NCBI GenBank assembly: GCA_027186245.1
Contig: CP114484.1
Coordinates: forward strand, 1,872,501 to 1,936,500
Direction of reading: 5' to 3'
DNA: 64,000 bases
DNA from: Coriaria nepalensis
Taxonomy: Eukaryota; Streptophyta; Magnoliopsida; Cucurbitales; Coriariaceae
Part shown: piece after piece, positions 37,021 to 48,657 of the stretch
Position numbering within the stretch: the first letter of the stretch is position 1
How the letters are laid out: every line of letters begins with the position of its first letter
The notes under the pieces: model-generated
What the model was told of the DNA's origin: nothing
Databases searched by the model: none
Seen by the model: only the letters and a program-made list of their open reading frames with translations
Position numbers and translations under genes: made by a program

Positions 37021-38083
37021 TCAATACTCTATTCCGGCACCAAACCATCTAGCTGCCAACTCGGATTGCATCTCCACCACTTGATCTGCCGGTAAAATAA
37101 CAGTCACCAGCCTCCCTCCGCCACTCTTGGGCCCACCTGGAAGAACCAGAACAGCTCCTTCTTCTCCAACTCCTTTAATACTATAATACACAAATTCCGG
37201 TTTTATTTTCTTTAATTCCAGCCCATATAAATCAGCCTCCTCCCAATCCACGAACGTCAGATTACCTCCATATAAAATAAAATCATCCGCTCCATGGGGT
37301 GCTCTGCCCACGGCTTCTTCGACTTGACTTGTTTCATCCACTGCTTTGTCAACCATCAGCTTTGCCAAATCTTTAAGATCCGAACTGGAAATAGAGAAGT
37401 CAGATTTGACGGTGCTTATCCTCTGACTGTTGTTTATAACTTCGTTCATTAGTTGATTGGATCCCTTTTTGCAGATGGTTACGATTCTTGGTTCTGACCC
37501 GATCCGGATTTTGGCTATAAGGTGCCAGAAGACAGCACAGATCGATTCAAAAAGTGGGATCCGATCAGTTTTGAGTTTACCTGAAATGTGGGATTGTATG
37601 TTGGTCAACTGGGTGGAAGTCAAACGGAGGGAAAATGTTTCCATTTGGCAGTTATTGGTAGTTATCCAATGGTCCCCAACTGGGTCGATCCGTTTTAGGG
37701 AAAGCGGATCCTTGTTGGTTGGTGGATCTTCAGATGTTATGACGGTTTTCTGTGAGTTGGACGAATTGGGTGGTGGTAAGTTCTCGAGGCGAAGCCCAGA
37801 AATGACTTGGGCCCACCTGTTAATCGACTGTGAGGCTGAGAATGCATCTCCTAAGACATGAGCCCAGCTTATACCCAGTGAAAATCCTCCACACCTAAAC
37901 CTAGTTACCTGGCACCCACCCCCACACACCATAAACAAATGAACAAATCCTACAGAAGTCAACGAATAAGATGGTTCCTTTTCGCCAAAAGAAAAAATTG
38001 TTGTTGGCAAATGAATAAACAAATATATAGTTAGGAGCCAGTAGGCAAGTGGTTCATGCATATAACTTAAAGTAAAGGAAAAA

Positions 38084-38123
<40 letters not shown>

Positions 38124-39610
38124 AGAATACAGCTGCCGTGATCCAAGTGGTGGGAAAGTACTTAGTAGTACTATTAACAAACATAGTACGACCGAAAAGG
38201 ACTGCCCACCTACACGTGTATGTTCCTGAAAATTCATAGTATGGTTCATGTTTACGGTATTTATTTATTTTAAATATATATAAATTTAATGCGACCAAAG
38301 TGAAGTATATAATTAAGGTAGATTTTATAGATATGATTTACATCGAAATTTTTCATATATTTTTTATCACAATCATATGATATGATGGTATCAAATTAGA
38401 TCTTAATTTTTTTCAATATTATTACTGGTATTGGGATTGAAACTATTTGATGTTTGTTGTCTCAGTACTGTGATGGGTACCCCAGATTTGGTCATAGGTA
38501 AAAAAAAAATTATTATTTATTTTTTAATATTAAGTTCATAAAAAATGTTTAAAAAAAATAATAATATAAATATATATATTTATAATCGAATGATGAAATA
38601 ATAACTATCATTTAATTAATAAATTTATTTTTCACAACTTAAAAATAATATTTTAAAAAATTTTAATTATTTAATATTTCATTAAATTAATAATTATGAT
38701 CGATCATATTTATAAAATATATATTAATAAACATTTTTTTTTTATAATATTAGCTGATACCAAAACTAGGATTTGTATTAAAATTGGTCACAATTACTAT
38801 CATCGGAATCATTACCGGTATCCAAAGTCGGAACTTCCGTTGGAACCGATCCTTTTATCTACTACCCCTATCTAACAACACACAGCAAACTTAGCAACAT
38901 CTTTTTATCACAAGATGCACTTTAGTAATTCTAGATTAAATTAAGTGCTTGAATTGCATATCTGAAAGAGAGATTGTAAATGACGTGACCACATTTATTT
39001 GTTCCGGATTAAGATTAAGGTCTCCCCCATCCAAATATCTTTCATTTATCACGGCTTAGGTCACGAGACATGATATTTGTAACTTCATATCTAAAGTCTA
39101 ACTCATAGTTCTTTGTATATAGTTCATAACTTCATTAGATTAATTAGTAGGAATGCTCAGATAAAACTTTACCTGACAAAGAAGAGGAGGAGAGAAAGTC
39201 AACTCAGGCCCAAGAACTTGTTGGGGAGCAAACAATTTCTGAGCAGCCCAATCACCCATCACAACCCACTCGTCAATCGTCTTATCACATTGTGCCTCGA
39301 TGAACCTGACCCCACAATCATTACACTTGATGAAAGGTCGACCGTTGGATTCACTTCTCCTAAACCTCCCACAGATCATATAGTAATCATTCAACCAAGT
39401 GAACATAGACTCCTTGATCTTCATAGTGGTCAGCCCTTCTACTGCATGACTGTTGAAGAAGTACACAGCCTTAATGTAGTGAAGCTTCATGGCCAAGTCC
39501 ATGTTACTCGGGTCGTAAACGACGTCCGGTCCCGTCATTTTACCCGGCCCGACAGATGAAAGTAGAACTCCATAGACCAAGCTGTTCTCTTCTTCCTTGT
39601 GCAAAGCCAT
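37021..39610 (-). CDS. BAHD-family protein, CER2/CER26-like
   Basis: Two exons, 39610-39173 and 37908-37021, join in phase 0 (CTTTGTCAG to GTAACTAGG) to give 441 residues. The family signature is clear: SMDLAMKLHY-like NMDLAMKLHYIKAVYFFNSH, CGRFRRSE, IKCNDCGVRFIEA, VTRFRCGGFSLGISWAHVLG with HVLGD as the HxxxD motif, and the C-terminal stretch LTFVDWEEADLYGLELK. The second BAHD motif, DFGWG, is replaced by the latter segment, as in CER2-like proteins. Those proteins help the ER fatty-acid elongase make C28 and longer acyl chains for cuticular wax and seem not to need classical acyltransferase catalysis. A wax or pollen-coat role is therefore inferred from family. The 1.26-kb intron holds a long (AT)n run. 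ATG at 39610 gives the normal family start. No lesion seen. Confidence 0.87.
38092..38119. repeat. (AT)n microsatellite
   Basis: About 14 AT units inside the intron of the CER26-like gene, preceded by an A-run (38077-38091). Confidence 0.9.
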
Positions 39611-41900
39611 ATTTTTAAGTCGAGCAGAGAAATATTGTTCTGTTGTGATGCTGAAGAGGGTATGTCATAAAGGTGGATTGATAGGGGGAGTTTGATTTCC
39701 AGTGCCGGTAGGAGAGTTAATGGCAAATGGTTTAAAGTTTATTGACTAGGACCAACATGTAAGATTTTGATTGGATAGGAAAAGAGACAGTTGGACACGT
39801 AGGCTTTGCATTTAATATAGATATTATTAGGAGGGAAGAGAGAGCCAATAAGAAAGTGAGGAGGTATCTACATTCAGAACGAGGGCATGCATGGCTGCAA
39901 GGAGATCAACATGTATAACTAATTAGAATTAGGGGGATAATCTATACTCTTCTAATTTATTATTTTAATAGTTTGATCATTAAGGTTGCTAATCTAGGGA
40001 GTTAAGTTCATTGTAGGAATATTAAGTCCATAATTAAGGGTTTTAAGGTTTATTATAGAACATAAGCTGGTCTAGAAATGAAAAACATTCACGCTCCTTC
40101 TAGTGTCAGGTGTATTCAATGTATGGAAATAGGTCGGTGCATGTCACTTTAATGTCTCACCAATACATTTGTGATCACTTTAGCATGACAGGTTGAAGTT
40201 GAGACTTGAGAAGCTAACAACATGCATAATTTCAATTAAAAATAGATGGGACATGGTAGTGTATACAACCGTGACAACACCTCTAAATCACAACCCAGTC
40301 TCCGGTCCCACCAAAAAGATGGTTACGACTCAAAAGAATAAATAATTTGATAATATATCTTATTTTAATAGTCATTTTGTCGAATAACTCTTTTCTAATT
40401 TTTTGATGCATGATTTTAAATATATATAAATAAAATAAAATAAAATGAAAAAAACAATAATTTTTTTTTAAAGACTAATATACCCAAACATTAAAATGGT
40501 AGAAAATAAAACTTAAATCCCTCTTCATGGTCCGAAGAACATAAACAATCACATAATTTATATTTATAGTCCAAGTTAAGAATTTAATTATAAGAAATAT
40601 GAGTTTGAGTTTGATTTTGCTGAAATTTGAGTTTGAAAAATTTCGTTCTAAATTTAATTTTTGTGAAATCTTATTTTCTGTCTGAAAATTGAAATTTGAG
40701 TTTGATTTCAATCTGAATGTATCATTAGACTAAAATCTTGTATATATTGGAAAACACGTTTAAATTTCACATTGGAAGCGATTATTAGTCGTAATATATA
40801 ACACAAAATTTTCAAAAACTTTTAACGATCTTTTTTATATACTTTAGCCTACGCGAATCGATTATCAAGACACACACCATAATCTTTCGAGTCGATTCTC
40901 AACACATTATAAGCTTGCCCTTATATTTATACTTCAAAAATATATCATCCATACTAATAACTTTTCGCATTAACTTAAACCTCATAATGGATGCCATAAA
41001 AATTATGAAATAATAAAGAAAATTTTCTTCTCTATCCATCAAAGTGCAGTTAAAATATCCAAATTTACTATTTTCATTACGGCATAATAACATAACAACT
41101 TTACAAATTTTTTTCGTATCACAAAGCAGATCAAGTGCAATAGACTTTTATTTTCATATCTTCCACTAAGTATATTTATCTTGAGATATTATAGGCTAAA
41201 TCTTTAATTATTTTTGGGTTAGAAGTTTCTATACTCCCACTAAAATTATTAAGCAAATATGTTCTAATTACAAATATAGATACTTCTTCATAAAAAATTT
41301 GATGTTCAGGTACAAACTGGCTAGCAAGTGTTATAAAATTAAAATAAAATAAAAAAGCTGCCTGGTGGACAGCCCAGATTCACCGGTTTCAAGTGGATTT
41401 GCACAGGGGAACATAGCCGCGAGAAAATATCTATATTTTCACACTATAAAGACAGAAGATATTTCATAAAACCTAGCCCCTTAATTGATTGATTCACTCT
41501 CAGCCGCAGGTATAAACCCTAAACCCTATTCTCCCCTCCCTTCCTTCAGTTTTCAATCTTAAGTTTAATGTAAGCTTTAATATCTCACATTGAACTTAAT
41601 TACTTCTACGATCTGCTTGAACCTCTGCTACGTTTCCCCTTTTCTTTTCATTTGATTATATGTATTATTACAATCGTCGGGCTTCTTTTTTCTCGTTCGG
41701 TCGGTAATTGATAAAGAAGTGAGGAAAGTGAAGAGAGAAGTTACAGTTAAGCTTCACGATTAGTTGATGAAGTTTGAATCTTGAGGAAATGGTTTAAGAA
41801 CTTACATCTCTGATAATATCTGAGTCAAAGAGGGTTTCCTTCTTTCTTCCGTTTTTTGATGTAATCTGTGGATTCCAGGAAAACTAAGAAGAGATCAAAA
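39611..41900. other. Intergenic region and leader of RRM gene
   Basis: The promoter region of the CER26-like gene is followed by AT-rich DNA (40200-41340) without coding support. A double telo-box (AAACCCTAAACCCT) at 41514-41527 follows CCGCAGGT, which is probably the donor of a leader intron that would end near 41877 (TTCCAG). Confidence 0.5.
41514..41527 (+). promoter_or_regulatory. Telo-box-like motif upstream of RRM gene
   Basis: AAACCCTAAACCCT, about 375 bases before the ATG at 41901. Telo-boxes are common near start sites of plant genes for translation and RNA-processing proteins; function here is inferred. Confidence 0.5.
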
Positions 41901-42617
41901 ATGGCGTTTTGTAATAAGCTGGGAGGGCTTTTGAGGCAGGGAGTCTCTCAATCACTAATGGCGTCATCTATGCTTACATCTATCCGTGCCATGTCATCTA
42001 GTAAACTTTTCGTTGGAGGTTCTCGTTTCGGATTCTTTTGGAAACTGATCTTCGTGTTTTTCATTATCTTCTATGCAAAATTCCTGATCCCTTTTTATGT
42101 TTTTTAATAATAAATTTAGGCCTTTCATATGGAACTGATGATCGATCACTTAGAGATGCATTTGCAAGTTATGGAGAAGTAATTGATGGTGAGTTTTATT
42201 TATTTGTTTTCATTAATTAGGAAAATATGCAAAACCTTTGCCATTTCTTGTCATATTTTTTTATTATTATATTTTAATGCACAGCAAAGGTTATTACTGA
42301 TAGAGAATCTGGGAGGTCAAGGGGATTTGGGTTTGTCAACTACTCAGAGGGAGAGTCTGCCAGCTCAGCACTTTCTGCCATGGATGGTCAGGTAAGAAGA
42401 AACCTTGTGATTTGTAATCGTAGTTTTATTTTCTTAGTGTGTTTTTGGAAAATTTTTTTATGGGTTATATATATTTATATACATTTTTTTTTTTAAAATT
42501 CTAATGGATGATATTGTTTTTCAGGAGCTAGATGGTCGGAATATTCGGGTTAGTTTTGCAACTAGTGGACCCTCTAGCCCTAGAGGAGGTTTTGGAGGTG
42601 GTGATGGTGGTTATTAA
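41901..42617 (+). CDS. Glycine-rich RNA-binding protein, mitochondrial (single RRM)
   Basis: Four exons, 41901-42018, 42120-42188, 42285-42391 and 42525-42617, encode 128 residues. Residues 1-33 (MAFCNKLGGLLRQGVSQSLM and on to the AMSSS boundary) look like a mitochondrial presequence: Arg/Ser-rich with no acidic residues. Residues about 34-112 are one RRM with RNP2 KLFVGGLSYG and RNP1 RGFGFVNY; its aromatic residues are intact. The tail is a short glycine-rich end (RGGFGGGDGGY). Mitochondrial glycine-rich RRM proteins of this type (Arabidopsis GR-RBP2/4 group) bind organelle transcripts and take part in RNA editing, splicing or cold response. Which of these applies here cannot be told from sequence. 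Intact. Confidence 0.9.
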
Positions 42618-43471
42618 GGGCGGCGTTTTGGAAAGTGTATGAAGATCTTTGCTTCTTGCCCTGGATTCCTTACTTTTTAACTTCTTGCTGGAGCTATTTT
42701 CTGGGCTTCTCCCCCGGGGCAAACCCCCTGCCGGAAAGTTTGAGAGTTCGAAACATTACTTGAAATACTTTTAATATACGTACACTCTTCAAGGCATTTG
42801 CCTAAACGTTTGAAACTCCGGTTTGAGTTTGCAAATGTTCGTGCAGACTCGCAAGAATAACTAAAATACGAAAAAGTAAAATCAGGAAGGCGAAAGCTTG
42901 AAATGGCATGTACAGGTTTGATGTGTGCCAACTCACCCCACGTAGCGCCGTTGATCTTGCATATTCTCACAAGAAAATAAAAAACCGATTAGGTAGATTA
43001 GTAATTATATGTGGTATATTGGCACTCTACATGTTCATATGCTATGTTTAACAACTATACATATATCTACCATGTCGAACAGCATGAATGATGACATTTG
43101 TGGGAATAGCAACCATCATATGCTGCTTATAAAAGGGGAAGGGTGTATCTTCTACAGACCCCTTTTTACCTCATTCAATTGAAAATATGACTAGAAACTA
43201 GTGATGAAACGGCACTCAATAATCACTTTTATGTCACACAATTTAGAGTTTGGATTCTCGTATCTATCCATCCAAACCCACTGTTGGGATTGATTTATAT
43301 GAGAACGTTTCATCTACTCCAATACACGATGCTAGCACAAAGCGTTAAACGGTGCTAGTATTTAATAGCTATTCAGAGAGATGATTCCAGCAATGTTTCT
43401 GTTTCCAATAATGATAACTAATATTACACTAAACGGTAGTCCTCTGAAAATCAGACCAGCAAGTTTTTATG
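42618..43471. other. Convergent intergenic region
   Basis: 3' flanks of the RRM gene (+) and the WEX pseudogene (-). No further gene seen. Confidence 0.55.
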
Positions 43472-44918
43472 TCACGACTCAACTTTCACTTCCTCATTCT
43501 CTTCTTCTGCCTCTTCTACTTTTTGTGCATCAAGGAGTTCTTTCAGAACATGTATAACATTAAAAAGACTGATGATTAAGAGAATTCATTACGCTTAATA
43601 CAAGGATCAAACGGTCATTTTACCTCGTAGAGGTACCAAGAAGCAAACGCATCCGTTGCAGCGTATTGTAACTGCTCCTTTGATAAAACATCAACCTCTC
43701 AGTTTCCAATTCTAAATTTTTTCGGCTTTAGAAGCTGCCAGTGTTTAAAAGTTTTAGGCTTTAGCTTTGGAAATAAAAAGACTTCCATAGTTTTTTATTT
43801 TGAAAGATAATTCTAAAGCTAAAGGTGTAAGAACGGATATGTTACTGTACTTGATCAAATTTTCGAAAGAAATAATCGAACTAATACCTCTTTCGAGATG
43901 AGCAACTTCGTTAAGGATCCAAGACCCCACTTTTGAGGATCTCCAACAAGCTTTTGATTAGCTAGAGAGGTGAGATATTCTACTTGATTTATCGACACAT
44001 TATAATCCTTGAAAACCTTCACACAGTCATTGGCAATGCCAGCTCCAACCTTATGAACCGTAGAATCTTCCAGAAGAAACTGCAGAACTTGCGGAATTCC
44101 CGAGTGAAAAATATGCATAACATGACATTGATTTGTGGCTAGACAAAGCTGCATTACTGCAACCTTTCCAGGAGGAACACCTGCAAAATAGTCGAGTTTA
44201 GAACCTAAAACGATATGGATCGAAGAAGAGAATTTTTATATTGGAATGAACTAAACCTCTTCTAAATGAGGGCTTCCACTCAATGTCAAATCCCAGAGTA
44301 ACTCGACCTGCAATTTATTTCTTGAGCGCTTCAATGGATTCTAACAGTTTGCTGGCAGATCTTTCCACTTCGGATTTAGTTCGGCTATATATAATGCGGC
44401 CCCCAAATTTCATTGCAGGGAGTTTCATATTTGAATTTCCTGTTATAGTGAGTAAGATTAATACTGTATTACAAAAATTCAATTCCTCAGATAATGAGAA
44501 AATGAAGTTTCTAATGTTTTATCAAGAAACTGAAGTATATGAAAGATTGAAAGTCGCTCTATCTTTGCTGAAACAGTGAATTTAAAAAAGAATAAGCTTG
44601 CAATTGTCAAACCGCTCTCCATTTTCTTAACCGCAGAACAGTACGAAAATTAAGAAAATCGGAAAATGAAAAACCTTGAGAAGGTGACGAACAAGGGTGT
44701 GGAAGGCGGAGGGAGAGGATGGACTTTGGCAAACACCGGCGAGTTTCAGTGACGACGTTCCGGTTCGGCGTATAGATGGAACGTCGTTTTCCGGCCGTGG
44801 AGGAAGAGCTACCTCCGGTTCGGAATGTGGCTTCGGACAATTCAATGGCTTGAAGTTCTTGCTCTGTCAACGGAGAGTCTCACTCTCCGCGTGATGCCGC
44901 TCCCGTCAGTGGCGCCAT
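43472..44918 (-). pseudogene. WEX: Werner-type 3'-5' exonuclease (WEX), disrupted by stops
   Basis: The whole WEX gene is recognisable: LTEQELQAIELSEATF in exon 1 (from 44918); AMKFGGRIIYSRTKSEVERS and VTLGFDIEWKPSFRR (44420-44255), which keeps the catalytic D-x-E; SGIPQVLQFLLEDSTVHKVG (44080); YLTSLANQKLVGDPQKWGLG (43960); DVLSKEQLQYAATDAFASWY (43650), which keeps the second catalytic motif; and the acidic tail ending VKVES at 43472. Three in-frame stops interrupt it: TGA for the Trp expected before DSPLTEQEL (about 44880), TAA for Glu in ALKKEIAG (about 44315), and TGA for Trp in GNWEVDVL (about 43708). Splice sites look normal. WEX is the plant exonuclease related to the human WRN nuclease domain, linked to DNA repair and gene silencing. 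Unless an alternative start lies downstream, no full enzyme can be made. Confidence 0.85.
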
Positions 44919-45337
44919 CCATTTCCGAATCATTAGTACGTTTTTCGGCCGGGAGTTGTATCCTCAAAATTAAACGGGTTTGTGATGGACTGGGCCTTGC
45001 TCTGGCCCGTTAAAACCAGTACAACTTTTAAAAAACGCAAGACTACTTGTGGGAGGCCAGGTTAGGCCCAGCCCAAGAAGATCACAAAGCGAGAGACTGT
45101 GAGTCACGTAGTAGTTTTCCCTCGGTTAGTGCAGAGAATGTAATAAAATCCCTCTTCTTCGGGATTTTCCATCCATTTTTAAAACCCCCTCGTTTCTCTT
45201 TTCCCTCTCTGGAAATGCAGAAATGGAGAATGCGCCATTACTAGCTGCTTCGACCTTTTCTAGTTCATTGGAAGGTGTCAGAGTAATCGAATAGTAGGAG
45301 AAGGAATAATAGCAGCCAAAAAAAAGGGAGAGGAAAG
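44919..45337. promoter_or_regulatory. Shared divergent promoter region of WEX and RAD50 pseudogenes
   Basis: About 420 bases lie between the two divergently oriented starts. Any promoter in here would have served both genes. No TATA box stands out. Confidence 0.4.
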
Positions 45338-48019
45338 ATGAGTACTGTGGACAAGATGTTAATCGAAGGTATCCGGAGCTTCGACCCGGAAAACAAGAAC
45401 GTTATCACCTTCTTCAAGCCGTTAACACTATCCACATATTTATCAAGGGCAAAGGGTGAGTCTATGGAAGAAATTCAATCGGAACTGAATACTTTGCAGA
45501 GAAACAAGTAATAAACATGGATCATCCACATATTTATGTAGAATCTAGTTCATCCTTAATTTGTTATTTATGGTGAAACCCTGTAGATGGCTAGTAGCTC
45601 TGAGTGGTTATTTTACTTTTTGTCCAAACTTAGTTACATATTTTTCTTGGCATCAGGGATAATTTACACACTGAACTAGAGAAGTTAAGAGAAGAACAAA
45701 GGTACATGGAAATTGATTTGTCCAACATTCAGATACGGTGGCACACTCTAAGAGAGGAGAAAGCGAAAGCAGCCGATACATTGCATGATTTTCAAAAGGC
45801 AAATGAAGAGTTGGAACGACTGTCTGAGGAGAAGAGTCAAATTGATCTTGACGAGAGGGTATACTATTCATTCAAGATCCTTATTGCATTATTTGGGTTT
45901 TGGTTAGGACTTTTAGGTTCATTAGCCAAAAACTTTTACCTCCACTTTGTCTCCAATGTTCATTTTCAGCTTTTTTATGTAAGATATTAAGATGGTGAAT
46001 GATCTTTTGGTAATTTCAGCATTTGACAGAGGCTCTTGGCCCTTTATCAAAGGAGAAAGATAAATTACTGAGTGAATACAACAAACTAAAGAGTAAACTT
46101 AATAATGGATATGAGGAGCTCGCAGAAAAAAAGAGAACTTTCCAGCAAGAAGTTGAAACATTACTTAAAACTGCATCCAAAATTAAAGAGTATGTTTGAT
46201 GCTTCTAATGGATGAAAGAAACGCCCTCTCTGCCTCAATGCTGATAATTTTTTTTTTCCTGTTAGGTATTATGATTCAAAGAAAGACGAGAAGTTGAAGG
46301 AACTGCAAGAAAGGAAATCTTATGCAGATTCTGGTCATCAGAAAGCAGGAAATATTTTCTGAAGTAGACAAAAGTAAAGACTTGATGCGGAATCAAGACC
46401 AGCTAAGGAGAAATATTTAGGACAACTTAAATTACCGGAAAACAAAGGCTGACGTAGATGAGCTTACCTGTGAGATTGAATCATTGGAAGATCGAATACT
46501 GAAGATGGGCGGGATTTCAGCAATAGAGGCTGACCTTGTAAAGCTCTCGCAGGAAAGAGAGACTTCTATCTGAGGTATTTCTCCCTTGATACAAAATATA
46601 TCAGGAGATCCCATTCCCTTTTGATCGAATTAGTTTTTCATATTAATCTACAGTTGATATTTCTTCATTGATGCGCAAATAATTGCAAGTTTGCTACCCA
46701 CTTTTACTAGGAAATTAGTTAACACCTTGGTCTTTCTTACTTCTATCCACTCTTTCTCAAACAGCTAAACAGGTACCACGGAACAATGTCCGTTTATCAG
46801 AGCTAACATTTCAAAAAATAAAGTTAATCTAAAACAGTCACAGTACAAGGACATTGACAAGCGCTACTTTGATCAGCTAATACAGCTCAAGGTAGGTTTT
46901 GATGTGTTATTGCATACAAGTTATCTATCCCTTTTGTTTTTGGCTTTTTTTTATTTTCCTTCAAATTTTTATAGCAACAATCTTGAAATTTTATGATAGA
47001 CAATGAAAATGGCAAACAAGGACCTGGACAGATACTACAACGCACTTGACAAGTAAGCTTTCCAAATGACTTGTAACCCTGATTGATTCAATACATTTGA
47101 TTTAAAGCTCATAATCCTGCTTGTTTCCTTCGTGGTTGATTCTTGTTTTAGAGCACTTAGTGCTTCAACTCCATGAAAATGGTGGAAATAATTAAAATCA
47201 TAAGGGAGTTATGGCAAGAGACTTATAGAGGACAAGACAGAAATTACATCAGCATCCATTCCGATTCCGAAGCTGCTGGCACTCGGTCTTACAGTTACAA
47301 GGTATCCTTATTTTTCCTTGAAAGATATCATTCTCTCATATCATAGCTTTTAATTCCACACTATTTTCCTAACTTATTTTCCATTGTGGTTTGCTGTGTT
47401 CAGGTACTCATGCAAACTGGAGACGGCGAGCTAGAAATGAGAGGAAGGTGTAGTGCTGGGCAAAAGGTACACAATCATTCAACTCCTTATGGTATCCTTT
47501 TTTCTTTTCTTTTTTTCTCAAAGAATGTCTTGTTTTAGGTCCTTGCTTCCCTTATAATACGGCTGGCTTTAGCAGAAACTTTTTGCCTCAACTGTGGAAT
47601 ACTAGCTCTTGATGAGCCTACCACGAACCTGGTTGGGCCAAATGCTGAGTCTTGCTGCTGCTCTTTTGAGGTACGACTTAAGAGTAGAGTAGATTATAAT
47701 ATATTTGTCTTAAGAGTCGAGACTAACTTGGGATTTGTTTAGTGCTAACCTACCTTTTAATGTAGAATTATGGAGGACAGAAAAGGGCAGGAGAGTTTTC
47801 AGCTGATACTGATTACCCATGACGAACGCTTTGCTCAACTCATCGGTCAATGCCAGCATGCCGAGAGATACTATCGGGTCGCAAAGGATGATCAGTTAAG
47901 GCTCTTTTTTTGTTTTTTGTTTTTCTCCTGTTTATATATTTTTTTTCTAACCTTTTATTCTACTGCTGCTTTTCACCAGTCAGCATAGCATAATTGAAGC
48001 CCAGGAGATCTTTGATTGA
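45338..48019 (+). pseudogene. RAD50: RAD50 (DNA double-strand break repair ATPase), internally deleted
   Basis: The normal RAD50 N terminus (MSTVDKMLIEGIRSFDPENK, from 45338) continues to FFKPLT and then jumps into what is normally the second half of the protein (SKGKG-like RAKGESMEEIQSELNTLQ, 45445). The Walker A loop, the first coiled coil and the zinc hook are therefore missing. What follows is the return coiled coil (EEKAKAADTLHDFQKANEEL; LGPLSKEKDKLLSEYNKLKS; NQDQLRRN; DNLNYRKTKADVDELTCEIE), then the C-terminal ATPase lobe: [20 protein letters not shown] with the signature motif, [12 protein letters not shown] (Walker B), ITHDERFAQLIGQ, and the end at IIEAQEIFD (48019). Further lesions: a frameshift near 46350, TAG near 46420, a stop near 46573, and a 47110-47220 region missing part of its exon. 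RAD50 is a usually single-copy MRN-complex subunit. Introns are kept. Confidence 0.88.
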
Positions 48020-48657
48020 TTGAGCTCCTTTAAAATAAAAATTGGATTGCTTGATATGAAAAGGAAGCGAAAGAAACAGGCACAGGACGAGGGGCCTAGA
48101 GTGATTTGTTTATAGTTGCCTTCTTGTGCAATATGTTGTGTAGAACTTATTTTTATTGTACTTCATTTCATTTTTCTACGAGGAAAAATTGACTTCTTGA
48201 TGATGTTGAGAATCGAACTAAACGTTTTGATGGTGGATATATATCCAGTTGAGATGTATTAGCAGATACATCTATTTCCATGCATTTGGGCAAAAATTTA
48301 TTCAGAATCAAAATCTATGACAAAGTGTAGATTAGGGCTCCAAACCCAATAAACACTATAACTCTTCATGAGAACCAATCATTTATTCGTCCGTTGAAAC
48401 AAGAACAAAGATTTGAGTTTTCTTTCGTCATAGGCACATACAAAGTAAAATCCCACATTTGTCAAATTTGAACTTTCTCACGACATAAAACAAATTCTTA
48501 AGAAGAATACCAGAATGATCTAATACAAGAAAGAAGACAACCTGAAGCCATTTTTCTTTTCCTTTTTGGATTCACCTAAAATTCATGATAAAGATATTTC
48601 TAATATTTTCACCTTTTTTGGCCAGAGATTTTACCGACTAATGCGATTTCTTTCAGC
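48020..48657. other. Convergent intergenic region
   Basis: 3' flanks of the RAD50 pseudogene (+) and SHMT (-). The 400 bases before 48657 probably include the SHMT 3' UTR. Nothing else seen. Confidence 0.6.

Noticed and set aside
37457..37861. Plus-strand open frame of 134 codons
   Set aside because: It is antisense to the clearly conserved BAHD exon.
39113..39559. Plus-strand open frame of 148 codons
   Set aside because: Antisense shadow of exon 1 of the CER26-like gene.
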